This document shows positions 32,519 to 56,849 of a DNA stretch of 64,000 nucleotides, piece by piece. Within the stretch, counting starts at the first letter, position 1; every line of letters starts with the position of its first letter. The notes beneath the pieces were generated by a model. It was given only the letters and a program-made list of their open reading frames with translations. It searched no databases and was not told where the DNA came from. Position numbers and translations under genes: made by a program. Source of the stretch: Blastomussa wellsi. Its lineage: Eukaryota > Cnidaria > Anthozoa > Scleractinia > Plerogyridae. The stretch lies in assembly GCA_947652115.1 (NCBI GenBank), contig OX393571.1, positions 13,493,102 through 13,557,101 of the forward strand. Reading direction: 5' to 3'.

Positions 32519-34689
32519 ACGACTTGCTATAACGTCACAATTCATAGCTTTTGTTGAAAGATTTGAGAGTAAGGGATAATCGTAACTTTAAAACACTGAA
32601 CTACTGGTAAAAATACACAGGTAGTAGATTTTAGTTGGGTTCGGCTCAGTTGCTAACGGCAAGTGGATGTTTTATTTTTTAAACATACTTTGCCTGTAAA
32701 CCTCTCCTATTTCCTTTGTCTCGCCCAGAAATTGTCCTTTCCTGAACATCGCTGTCATTTTGGTCGTCGTGCGACAGGAGTTCTTGAGTGACGACTCAAT
32801 TGACAGAATCGTCCGACAACCAAAGGAACAAAAGCGCGGGAAAAGTCGCGTGGGACAGCTAACGGCTACGTACAGGGTTCATACGGGTCCTGGAAAACCT
32901 GGAAAGTCCTGGAATTTTATTATTGCATTTTCAAGGACTGGGAAGTCCTGGAAAAAGATTACAGGTCCTGGAAAGTCCTGGAAATCTGTTAAAATCCAGA
33001 AATGAATTTTTCTGAACTAACTTTATAAGAAATGCGAGGCTTACAGTTGGGAGAATTTATATTGGGATCTTGGAAGAAAAAGGGTTTAATGTGAATTGTG
33101 GAGTCCTGGAAAATTCGATATGAGTCCTGGAAAAGGCCTGGAAATTTGTCTGTGAAAAGGGGTACGAACCCAGTACGTAACAAATCCCTTCCCATATCTT
33201 GTGCCATTTTTTTGTCGATGAACCAAATAACCCTTAAAATGTTGGAAACCTAAAAGTAATAGTTTGCTAAGGTAGAAAAATACCATAGAAGTGATACTGA
33301 ACCAAACAGGAAGAAGGATGGAGAAGATTGAGACGGATTACAAATGACGAATTTTAAACATTTGGGCTAAATTTTTCGAAATGCAAACTGACGTAACTCC
33401 AGGACCACATTTTAAAAGGGCTCGTTAACAGGTATATGAAGCAACACATAAACCTAGCTACGCTTGTAACTCTTGGGTGTAAATGGAGCAAGTTTTTCTT
33501 TTTCATTTGAAAACAATGAATGGTGCCAAAGCCTGAAAGAAACGATAAAAAATTTCCATTCACAGGTGCATAAAAAATGGGAAATTCTCAAAACGGGAGT
33601 CGAAACCACGACCTTTGGCGGAGCGGTCGGTGTCTTTAGATATTTTGTTTTCCCGCTTACTACATATTAAACAGTTTCTTGGGTCGCTGGTTACTTTGCT
33701 TTTAAGATTATGATCACCATAGAGAAGGAAGTGTCCCTGTGGATAAGTCTTAATTACAATGGGTCATTTAAATGAGTTTTACTGATTGAGACAGATCGTT
33801 TGAGTTTTTACCTTGATTTTGAGGCAAAAGTACACAAAACCCAAACGATGCGTGTATAGTTGAATATGTTACTTTCCATTTTACGCAGTTTGCGAGGCTC
33901 AAAAGTAGTTACTGAGAGCAAGTGTTACATTTTATCGGAACCCTAACAGCAAAGAATGTTTGAAGCTTATTCAATTGCGGACTGATTTTAGCATTTATTG
34001 AACAGTTAACACGTCATTAGAGTCATTATGCCATTATATGAATGAGGGCTTGGAAAATTGTAATAAAACGACAATGTAAACAGCTTCCAGATTGCATGCA
34101 AGCCCTGTGGACGAGGAGCCAGGTGAAACATAATAATTGGGGGGGGGGGGGGAAGGACTTCAGCCCCTGATAAGCTCCGTTATAAATATATTACAAGTAG
34201 ATATACTTGAACGGTAGGACTGAGGTGAGTGGGAGGGGCGAGGGCGACGCTATTCTTGTTCCCAGAGCCACCCGTCCCTCTCAGTCCGCCAGAGCCTCTG
34301 AACGAGGAGGTGACGTAATTTGCTGATAGGCTGGATTTTAATAAAGGGTGTTTGAAATGTAGCCAATCAAATCAACCGTTTTAAAATGCCTTTGTTACGA
34401 GTTTAAAACAGTTAATTTGATTGGTTATACTTAATTTTCCTTTGTCTAAATTCTAGCCAATCAAAATCATGTGTCCCTTGAGTGTACCTGGTCCCGCTGG
34501 CTAAGTCCAACTTGACAATATTGTAACCTACGTCGAGTGAGGGACTCAGTTAAAAGGGCAAAGTTGATACAATTTTCATTTTATTTCCCGCATAAAAAAA
34601 CACTACTTTGTTAGCCAGTTTTATTTAGATAGTGTAATCCCAGGTGTTTTTCTTTCATACTGTGGGGAAGCGGAGATACTAGAGACCTT
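32519..34689. other. 3' flank of the hnRNP U-like gene and intergenic repeats
   Basis: Holds the 3' UTR, a GTCCTGGAAA-rich repeat (32875-33171), a G run (about 34140-34152), and AT-rich DNA. No exon was recognised, although a segment at 33290-33415 is shared with tracts at about 17800 and 21600 as a dispersed repeat. Confidence 0.5.
32875..33171. mobile_element. Element with GGGTTCATAC/GTACGAACCC ends and GTCCTGGAAA repeats
   Basis: Ten-base imperfect inverted ends bracket about 300 bp in which GTCCTGGAAA recurs at least six times, direct near both ends. It looks like a non-autonomous DNA transposon with subterminal repeats. No reliable target duplication. Confidence 0.55.
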
Positions 34690-35116
34690 TAGATTCTACA
34701 ACGAGAACGACGACGACTACGAGATTTGATTTGAAGTTTTCTCGCACGTACTAACAAAAAAGCCTCACCAGAAAACTTCATTTTCCATTTTTATAAGCAG
34801 CAAAGTTAGCATGGTCATTTTCATTGAAGGAAGTTTGGCTTCTCATAATCGCAGATGATAAACCCACTAACATTTGATAACTTGTTTTCGCCACTACGAG
34901 TTTCAATGAGAATGTCGTAGTGGCGAAAACAAGTTATCAAAATGGTAGTAATTTTGTCATGTCGCGATTAGGAGAGGTTCACTGCCTTCACTAAAAATGA
35001 CCGTGCTAACTTTGTTGTCGACAAAAAGGAAAATGAAGTTTTCTGGTGAGGCTTTTTTTATTACGCGCGAAAAAACTTCAAATCAAATCTCGTACTCGTC
35101 CTCGTCGTAGAATCTA
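34690..35116. mobile_element. Fold-back MITE, 427 bp
   Basis: Ends TAGATTCTACAACGAG and CTCGTCGTAGAATCTA. The arms contain AGCCTCACCAGAAAACTTCA and its inverse plus a perfect inner hairpin (GATAACTTGTTTTCGCCACTAC and inverse), so nearly the whole element self-pairs. The terminal TA dinucleotides would fit a TA target site. Confidence 0.82.
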
Positions 35117-35590
35117 TGTATAAAGAAAACAACGAAACCAGGATAAGCAAACCAACTAGAACTATAGTGAGTAGTGACGTCATACGCACTGCCCAGGCTT
35201 CGCAGGGTTATCATATATATCATTTTTTAAACCAATTCAAGTACGAGTCACATTTCTGTTCCCGTTTTGTGACTTTATTTACAATAACACATTCCATCAC
35301 AAATCACATAGAAAATCCATTGAACTAATCAACACTCGAAGGAAATACATCAAGGTGTCGCAGAGACGTATGTGAGCGAGTCACGGTATGATTATTCGCA
35401 AACGCGAATTACTTTCAACACTCAGTTAAAATCGCTCTAAAACACGTTTTCTTGCACGACATGGTAGATTTATTTCCGCCTTTCCCCTTACAAATTATTG
35501 ATGTTATTCTTTGTTCCGTTTACCGAAGTATGCTGTTTACAGCGCGACGCGCCTAACTGTGGCCACCCAACAAACTTTTTTGACAAGTTA

Positions 35591-35760
35591 TAATAGACCA
35601 ATTCCGATATATTAATATTCTAACATGTCACCGAGGCTTGGGGGAATAAAACAAAAGATTTTGCATCGAGGCTTAGGGATGAATAAATAATTTCTTTTGT
35701 TTTATTCCCCTAAGCCTCGGAGCCATGTTAGAATTTTAATATATCGGAATTGGTCTATTA
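35591..35760. mobile_element. Nested palindromic MITE (170 bp)
   Basis: TAATAGACCAATTCCGATAT at the left is the reverse complement of the right end. The inside contains GAGGCTTGGGGGAATAAAAC and its inverse. Related to 16848-17001 and 21521-21922. It interrupts the outer element at GTTA|GCC, consistent with a TA or TTA target. Confidence 0.85.
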
Positions 35761-35875
35761 GCCAATCGGGAAGCAAAGCTGTTCTCACGAAACCAAGGAG
35801 GCGGGACAACTCAAACAAATTCGCGCTCTCTGATTGGCTAACTTGTCAAAAAAGTTTGTTGGGTGGCCACAGTTA

Positions 35876-36033
35876 GGGTGCGTTCCTTTGGGGTGATCCG
35901 GATCAGGACCGGTGATCCGGATCATAGTGCATCAAAGGCGCCGGCGAATCCTTGCTCAGAGTGGATTCGCCGGCACCTTTGATGCGCCTTTGATCACTGA
36001 TCCTGATCCGGATCACCTCAAAGTAACGCACCC
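35876..36033. mobile_element. Nested palindromic MITE (158 bp), Harbinger-like ends
   Basis: Ends GGGTGCGTTCCTTT and AAAGTAACGCACCC with continuing arms GGTGATCCGGATCAGG and the inverse, and an inner GGCGAATCC/GGATTCGCC hairpin. It interrupts the right arm of the outer element after CAGTTA, with TT following. A degraded 3-bp TTA duplication, as made by PIF/Harbinger elements, is possible. Confidence 0.75.
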
Positions 36034-36313
36034 TTGGCGCGTCGCGCTGTAAGTTACGTTTCCAAAACTATTTTAATTTACTGTTGCAGTTATAGTGTGA
36101 ACACACAATATTATAGCCGGATAGCTGAAGATTATGATGTCGTTTTATGGCTATAAAGAAAATAATACAAATATACACCACTGTTCTTCACCTCTCCACA
36201 TTACATCCCTTTTTCGGACTTTAGAAATTTTTCTTCCTTTGCCCTAGCAGTCATTTTATAGTAACTGTTAATACAAATATTTTGTTCAATCCATCGCAAT
36301 TCCCGTACGAGTA

Positions 36314-50012
<13,699 letters not shown>

Positions 50013-52546
50013 CTTCCACGATCGTCCTTCCCGCGTTGAGGAAAACAATAAACAATAAATCTGTCCTTGGACAGCGGATTCTACCAAAAATGACCGACCC
50101 ACCTGAACACCCCTTAACAGTTAAGGTCCCCTAAATTATGTCCCTTGATGGCCCCGACTCCCTCCACACCCCTTGACAGATGTAATTCAACTTTGTGAAA
50201 AAAATTATCACACTTTTCAGTAAAGTAAGCCGAATTGAGATAATTACGTATTCTCGTGAACGCAAGTGTTTTACTGGAAAATAGACTATACAACTGATAA
50301 AAGTCAAACGATGATTGTAGTTGCGTAGATGTCAGTCACAGACGTCAGAGGTCTTTCTAGTTGACGACTGCACGTAGGCTAGCGACCGATAGTTATCTAA
50401 TACCCTATTCACATCAGCAAAACTTGTTAAGTAAGTTCTAAAAAAATGCGTGCTTTCACTGTGCCAAATTTGAAGTCAACAACCATCAGCTAGTAACTTT
50501 TATGAACAAAATAATTTTAAACTGTGTTCACTAAACAGCTTTTAAACGTGTTTAAGCTTTGGTGTGAAACGGGTATAAGGAACAGGAAAATGCAAACATG
50601 AAGAAAGAAACTTAATATTACCTTAAACAATTGAAAGAGTTTCTTGCAAAGTAAACCAAAGGAGAGACATTTAAGACTTTCCAGTCGGTGAGCTGCAAGA
50701 GTTTTAATACTTGTCAAAGGTTTGTGCCTTCGATTTACTTCTATAGCTTTTCTCTAGCTATATAACGCGACAAGAACAATTACTTACCCGTTCACCTGCG
50801 CTGACGCTCGGCATTGTTCTTGAAACTTGAACTTAAAGTTATTTAAAACTCTTATCTTCTCCCCACCATGTAATATCCTCCATGTATTGTGCGGTACTAA
50901 GCAAGCGAGCTTGTGGTCGGCGTGCCGTTCTCCCATAAAATATAAAGGATAAGGTCGACGGCATTGAGTGGCTGTAACTGATTGATGTAATTTTCCTATC
51001 AAATCGAGAATGAAAGATTTATTGCAGAAAATGACATGATGCAATTTGACACGGTTATAATTAAAGAAGGTAGGCTTATATCAATCAGCTTACGTATTCA
51101 GAAATCTGAATTTGAAAACTGAAAACACAGTTTTCAGAAAGTGAGACGGTCTAAGGACAAAAATATCAGATGATAATATGCATATATCACACTGTGGCTA
51201 AATGTCTGCTAAAACATGACAGGCGTTCATTTACAAAATCATTTGTATCGACACGAGTACGGTCGAAATTGAAAGCTGATGGTTTCAACACGTGATAATT
51301 CAGAAAACATCATTGTTATTTTATAAGGGAGATCCCTAAACATTTCGATTTGAATTTTATATTAAAGGGCGTTACTTCTCATAGCTGTTTGACACTGATT
51401 GCTGTGGATTCCATTCCTACCTGAACTTCAAAGCTAATAGTTTTTACCCAAGCAGTTGGCGAAAACCTGTTTCTCTTTGAGACCGTTGCACTGAAAAGGA
51501 GAGAAATCGTTTGCGCTTGACACCACAAGAACTCCGTGTATCGCTGGACAACTTTGATCAGGGGAGGTACAGTCGTTTAATAATGTTCAGCTGACAAGCT
51601 TTTTCTAATTTTTTCTCAATTCTGTTTGTAGAACCTAAAATATTAGTCTATAAAGTTTCTTTTTGTTTTCCTTTTGTAAGCATACGAATGGCTTTGGTAT
51701 TGTGTTGAGTTAAGCTTAAGTTTAATATGCACCAGTTCTAAAATAAAACCGGAATGAAAGTTTAATAAAATTTGAAAGGACTTTGCTCAAAAGCTTAGAT
51801 CTGTAGCACAGTGTTTTTACTACTAGATAATAAATTAGAACCGTTTGATTTCGTATGCGCTTTTATTCAATTGAAATATAACATGAGCAAAGAACATATT
51901 CAATATACATTGGTGCCGATTATCTGTAATGTTGCACACAAAGTTCGAGTTATAAAGTGACGCTGTGACTATTGTTTTTCAACCTCCTCGATTGCTTCAG
52001 AGTGTTGAAAAAATCAGCAACAAATCGGACTGTCTCATTAACGAAATACTGTGCATCAAACAATTAACATCACGGCCGAACGTGCAAACAGATTCAATCC
52101 GTGCTAAAGTCTTTGTCTAGCTCTACTTCATTGTGCAATTTTGGAGTACTTTATATCTCTTTTATGAACTCGCACATTCATTCCCAACTCCTTGATAATG
52201 GCGCCATGAGGTCGCCGAAACGTCGGAAATTTAACATTATATCAGCCTTGTTTTTACCTAATAATAAATATAAATTGTAATCAATAATCTTTTTAAAATT
52301 TCACTTTCTGAGGGCAGTGGAATCGCTAAACGTGTTATTTTTCTAGAATGTAAAATTCGACCGAGCTATTTTCAAGATTTCTTTCCTTATGATTATTAGA
52401 GATATGCCAATTTGTTTGTTCGACCACACGCGAATTATCCTTAATGTTCATAAATCCTTTTAAATCAATATAAATCGCTTTATGTATTCAAAATATTATA
52501 GTCGAAATCGAAGGGGACGACTACTGTTAGAGTTATCTTCATAGAT
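50013..52546. other. Intergenic region, OXCT1 5' flank to TPR-CHAT 5' flank
   Basis: No coding exon recognised. A possible untranslated exon of the TPR-CHAT gene ends near 51564 (GGGGAG then GTACAG). A segment at 52190-52240 (GGCGCCATGAGG then CCGAAACGTCGG) resembles the end of Penelope-like elements with a decayed hammerhead-type core. The rest is AT-rich. Confidence 0.5.
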
Positions 52547-52660
52547 TTATGGCTTAGATTCAGAGTTAAGGACTGCCAAAATCATGAATTCAGGATTTTG
52601 GCAGTCCAAAATCATTAATTCAGGATTTTGGCAGTCCTTAACTTTAACTCTAAGCCATAA
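52547..52660. repeat. Perfect-arm palindrome upstream of the TPR-CHAT gene
   Basis: The arms TTATGGCTTAGA...GTTAAGGACTGCC and GGCAGTCCTTAAC...CTAAGCCATAA are inverted, with the internal unit AATTCAGGATTTTGGCAGTC duplicated. It is probably a small MITE, 140 bp upstream of the start codon. Confidence 0.75.
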
Positions 52661-52800
52661 CTCTACTGAAATAAGTCTATTGCTAGTTGACCTCAAATCG
52701 AAAACTGGTACAAAAGCACAAAAAGTTGAAAAGCTCAACAAATTTCAAATTTCAAAATTTCATTTTTATTGTCATCTTCAAACAGAAGTGCTTAACCCAC

Positions 52801-55800
52801 ATGAGCAACACAGGCGAGGTTGTACAAGCCATATCTCTTGGCCTCATTGTTGGAAGTTTCCTTTTATACACTGGTCGAGTTGAGAGAGCCACCGAGTTAT
52901 GCAAGGAATGTCTCTTGCTCCTGAAAAACAAAGACGTAAAAGAAGAGGAAGTAACCAAACTATTTTACAAGGCGGTATATTCGAGACTGTTACAAGCGTA
53001 CTGTCTTATAAACGATTACACAAATGCAACAAAATACGCCAAAAAACTTATCCATAGTTACCGAGAATGTAGTGAAAGGCGTAAACAATGTTGGCTTAGC
53101 ATCACCCTAGCGAAAATGCATCTCAGCCAAGGAAATTACACGGAAGCAAGAGAGCTTTGCGAGAAAACACACCCAATCTGCACAGCAGTATGTGACAAAA
53201 GTGGAGAAGCATATTGTTACGAAATCCTAGGGATGGTATGTAAATCTGTAGGGGAATATCAGAAGGCTAGAGAATATCACGAAAAAGCACTGGCGATTAT
53301 AAAAGAAGCAGGTGTCAGAAAAGACGAGGCTTTTTCTTGTATGAATCTAGGGACGGTGTATCACACAATTGGAGAATATACGAAGGCTAGATTTTGTTTC
53401 GAAGAAGCACTGGCAATCAATAAAGAAATTGGAAACAGAAATGAAGAGGCGTCTTGTTACGGAAACCTTGGGGTCGTGTTTCAATCAGTCGGTGACTTTA
53501 AAAAGGCTAGAAAATATCACGAGAAAGCACTGAAGATCAAAACAGAAACTGGTGACAAAACTGGAGAAGCCTCCTGTTACGTAAATCTCGGAATTGCGTT
53601 TCAATCCCTTTGTAAATATGAAAAGGCTAAAGAATATCTTGTGGAAGCGTTGTCAGTTGCATTGGAAATTGGTGACAGAGAAGTAGAAGGCTTGGCTTAC
53701 GGAAACCTTGGAAATGTGTTTCGTTATTGTAATGAATATGGTAGGGCTAAAGAATGTTTTGGAAAAGCACTTGCTATCTGTCAAGAAATTGGTAACAGGC
53801 AAGGAGAAGCCTCGTGTTGGGCAAATCTTGGAGCTGTTTGTCATCTTGTTGGTGAATACGAGAAAGCCATAAAATATCACGAGAAAGCACTTGCTGTCAA
53901 TGACGGAATTGGCGACAAAAACTTACAAGCCTCGTCGTATGGAAACCTTGGAGCGGTGTTTCAATCACTTGGTGACTATGGAAAGGCTAGAGAATATCAT
54001 GAACAAGCTCTTACAAAGCAAAAAGAAATCTGTAACAAGAGTGGAGAAGCCTCGTCTTGGGTAATCCTTGGAATTCTGTTAGAATCAGTTGGAGAATATG
54101 AGAAGAGTAAAGAATATTACGAAAAAGCGCTGGCAATCAATAAAGAAATTGGTGACCGAAATGGCGAAGCTGCTTGTTACGAAAACCTAGGAACTCTGTT
54201 TCAGTCTCTTGGTAAATATTCCAGCACTAATGAATACCTCCAGAAAGCACTTGTGATCAGGAAAGAAATTGGGGACAGACGAGGAGAAGCATCAATATAT
54301 GGAAACTTAGGAGTTCTTTTTCTATATCTCGGTGATTACGACAATGCTAAAGAGTACCACGAGAAAGCCCTTGCAATCAGAAAAGATATTTGTGACAAGA
54401 AAGGAGAAGCACTTGATTACCAAAACCTAGGAACTGTGTTTCAATTCCTTGGTGAGTATGGTAAGGCAGAAGAATATTTTCGGAAAGGGTTTTCAGTAAG
54501 TGAAGAAACTGGAGAGGTCGAGAAACAGTTCTCCTTACTTTGCAAAGTTGCATGGGTCAAAGTTTTAAAAGGGAATATTGAAGAAGCTTTGCCGTATCTC
54601 CTTTCAGGTATTCAAAAATACGAAGATCTGCTTAGTTTTCTCCGTGACAACGATCAATTTAAGATATCTTTAACAGATAAGTATGTCTCCTGCTATTGGT
54701 TACTCAGCGCATTGTTCTGTGCTGAAGGAAATCCAAGAGAAGCTCTATATGTTTCAGAACTTGGACGAGCCAGAGCCTTGGTACACTTGATGTCAGCTCA
54801 ATATTCGGCAGAGAGTCAAATCTCAGCTGAACCTCAAACATGGGTCGGTATTGAAACCATCATGGACAAAGAATGCAATTGTACGGGTCTATACGTGTCT
54901 TACTCTTGTGACAATATATGTTTATGGATTCTTAAAGCAAGTGGAGTAGTGCATTTTCGACAAAAAATTCACAAAGATGGAGTGGCTTTTCAAAGTGATG
55001 AATGTTTTGACAACAAAATCTTCAGATGTTTTTGCAATTTACCCGAGAAAAATTGCGAAGACCGATCTTTGAATGGTTCTCACAGGGAACCTAAGACAGA
55101 TGTGGGATATATTCATGAAGCTGCCCGAATTGGAAAACAAGATAAAGATAACCTAGGCCCGAAAGTAAATCTTTCTCTTTGCTACCAATTGATCATCTCC
55201 CCTGTGGCAGACTTAATTGACGGCCGTGAGATCATCATTGTTCCGGATCGTTCATTATACAACGTTCCGTTTGCCGCATTACTTGATGAAGATGGGAAAT
55301 ATTTATCAGAGACTTTTAGGATCCGGGTGGTTCCTTCTTTAACAACTCTCAAGCTCATCCAGGACAGTCCGGCAGATTATCACAGTGAGACTGGTGCACT
55401 GATAGTCGGGAATCCTGATGTTGGTGAAGTGTATTTCAAAGGACGACTCACGTACATTACGCGACTGCCTTGTGCCGAAAGAGAAGCGAAGATGGTAGGA
55501 GAAAAGCTGGGTGTGAAGCCCCTGTTAGGACAAGAAGCAACCAAGGCAGCAGTACTCGATGCGCTAAATTCAGTAAGTCTGATACATTTTGCAGCACACG
55601 GTGATGCGGACAGAGGAGAAATTGCCCTTGCACCGGATCTTCGTATTCCTAACAAGATACCTCAAGAAGAACACTACTTACTGACAATGTCTGACATCTC
55701 AAAAATTCAACTGCGAGCTAAACTGGTGGTACTTAGCTGTTGTCACAGTGCACGTGGACATATTAAAGCCGAGGGCGTTGTTGGCATTGCTCGAGCATTC

Positions 55801-56043
55801 TTAGGATCCGGTGCACGCTCAGTGTTGGTTGCACAGTGGGCCCTGGAAGATAGTGCAACAGAGCGATTCATGAGTCGTTTCTACGATCACCTTGTTTGTG
55901 GAGAAAGTGCAAGTGAATCTCTTCACGAGGCCATGAAGTGGATGAGAAGTAACGGCTATTCTGACGTAAGACAATGGGCACCTTTCATGCTGATTGGAGA
56001 TAACGTGACTTGTGATTTTGCAAAACTAAAGCAAGTTTCATAG
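52801..56043 (+). CDS. TPR-CHAT protein: TPR repeats plus caspase-like CHAT peptidase
   Basis: A 1080-residue, single-coding-exon protein. Residues 135-574 are eleven TPR units of exactly 40 residues (120 bp each) with the consensus GEASCYGNLGxVFQSxGxYxKAxEYHEKAL, of the LGN/TTC28-like class that forms a peptide-binding superhelix; more diverged helical repeats precede and follow. A linker (about 640-780) leads to a CHAT domain (about 780-1070; VPDRSLYNVPFAALLDEDG onwards). The caspase-type dyad is present: His933 in HFAAHGD and Cys981 in VVLSCCHSARG. The end WAPFMLIGD is typical of CHAT domains. The ATG at 52801 was chosen because the upstream frame has no ATG and an acceptor (TCAAACAG) lies at 52785, so a non-coding first exon is likely. 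Substrate and pathway are unknown; cell-death or innate-immune roles are inference from domain type. Confidence 0.93.
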   Translation: MSNTGEVVQAISLGLIVGSFLLYTGRVERATELCKECLLLLKNKDVKEEEVTKLFYKAVYSRLLQAYCLINDYTNATKYAKKLIHSYRECSERRKQCWLSITLAKMHLSQGNYTEARELCEKTHPICTAVCDKSGEAYCYEILGMVCKSVGEYQKAREYHEKALAIIKEAGVRKDEAFSCMNLGTVYHTIGEYTKARFCFEEALAINKEIGNRNEEASCYGNLGVVFQSVGDFKKARKYHEKALKIKTETGDKTGEASCYVNLGIAFQSLCKYEKAKEYLVEALSVALEIGDREVEGLAYGNLGNVFRYCNEYGRAKECFGKALAICQEIGNRQGEASCWANLGAVCHLVGEYEKAIKYHEKALAVNDGIGDKNLQASSYGNLGAVFQSLGDYGKAREYHEQALTKQKEICNKSGEASSWVILGILLESVGEYEKSKEYYEKALAINKEIGDRNGEAACYENLGTLFQSLGKYSSTNEYLQKALVIRKEIGDRRGEASIYGNLGVLFLYLGDYDNAKEYHEKALAIRKDICDKKGEALDYQNLGTVFQFLGEYGKAEEYFRKGFSVSEETGEVEKQFSLLCKVAWVKVLKGNIEEALPYLLSGIQKYEDLLSFLRDNDQFKISLTDKYVSCYWLLSALFCAEGNPREALYVSELGRARALVHLMSAQYSAESQISAEPQTWVGIETIMDKECNCTGLYVSYSCDNICLWILKASGVVHFRQKIHKDGVAFQSDECFDNKIFRCFCNLPEKNCEDRSLNGSHREPKTDVGYIHEAARIGKQDKDNLGPKVNLSLCYQLIISPVADLIDGREIIIVPDRSLYNVPFAALLDEDGKYLSETFRIRVVPSLTTLKLIQDSPADYHSETGALIVGNPDVGEVYFKGRLTYITRLPCAEREAKMVGEKLGVKPLLGQEATKAAVLDALNSVSLIHFAAHGDADRGEIALAPDLRIPNKIPQEEHYLLTMSDISKIQLRAKLVVLSCCHSARGHIKAEGVVGIARAFLGSGARSVLVAQWALEDSATERFMSRFYDHLVCGESASESLHEAMKWMRSNGYSDVRQWAPFMLIGDNVTCDFAKLKQVS

Positions 56044-56300
56044 ATAAGGACATTGCACTGACATTATGTTTTAACATGTTGCAACCAAGAAAAGAAAGGT
56101 GTTACTATAGGTACTAGTGTTTCAAAAGCTATTTTTATTAAAACTATGAACTCTTATTACTGATGACGGCACGAAAAGTTGGCTTTGACCCATTCGCAGG
56201 AAACCCAAAATCCTGAACTTTAATGCAACTTTAAATGGAAATTGACGGTCTAGGTAAACGTAGAGGATCGATCGAGGTCAAATAAACGCAAAAAGTGTAA

Positions 56301-56373
56301 CGACCACGAAGGGACTCGAACCCTCAATCTTCCGATCCGAAGTCGGACGCCTTATCCATTAGGCCACGCGGCC
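56301..56373 (-). tRNA. tRNA-Arg (anticodon TCG)
   Basis: A 73-nt gene whose minus-strand sequence starts GGCCGCGTGGCCTAATGGAT. It contains the A box TGGCCTAATGG, the anticodon loop CTTCGGA (anticodon TCG), and the B box GGTTCGAGTCC. The seven-pair acceptor stem closes with two G-U pairs. It closely resembles metazoan tRNA-Arg-TCG. A TTTTT Pol III terminator follows at 56290-56294. No intron; no CCA encoded. Confidence 0.95.
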
Positions 56374-56624
56374 GAACACGAGTGGGTCGCCTTAAATATT
56401 CAAGCTTAATTTCGTATGTTAAGAATGCAAAGTAAGTTTGGGAGGGGGGGATCACAGGAAAGGATCGAGGATTAGCATGTGATTTACTTTCGCAAGATAC
56501 TCTGCATGATTTGCTCTACATGTGATTTGCTTCCAGTTCGCAAGATACCCATACACTTGATCTACACTGTAAATCCGTGGGTAAATAAAAAGCTACAAGT
56601 TGCTACATGGTTTCGAGTTAGGCG

Positions 56625-56822
56625 ATAAGTAAGTAAGTAAGAACTTTATTACCGTGTCAAAATCTCTAGCGTACAACGTACGCTAATTGGGGACACCTAA
56701 TTACCTAGTGCTAAAATTACATAAGAAGCAGTCTTTACATTCAGTGTCCAGTAGGCTATTAAAATTAACTTGTTTTATACGTTTTTTAAAAATTTGCAGT
56801 GAGTCAGACAGCCGAATAGATT
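56625..56822 (-). mobile_element. 3' end of a non-LTR retrotransposon (fragment)
   Basis: Read on the minus strand it ends TAATAAAGTTCTTACTTACTTACTTA, a typical short-repeat tail of CR1/L2-type elements, preceded by a 3' UTR-like segment. No coding part is retained. It abuts the Penelope-like element. Confidence 0.55.
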
Positions 56823-56849
56823 TTTGACCATAGGACAGGGCCTAGGTAC

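Larger units (their letters stand above)
35537..36052. mobile_element. Outer palindromic element hosting two nested MITEs
   Basis: The outer arms are TTACAGCGCGACGCGCC and GGCGCGTCGCGCTGTAA. The continuing arms (AACTGTGGCCACCCAACAAA then TTTTTTGACAAGTTA, and the inverse) are each interrupted by another palindromic element. The interruption points can be located exactly because the opposite arm preserves the uninterrupted sequence. Confidence 0.85.

Noticed and set aside
50784..51044. 86-codon minus-strand frame
   Set aside because: No domain and no splice partners; intergenic.
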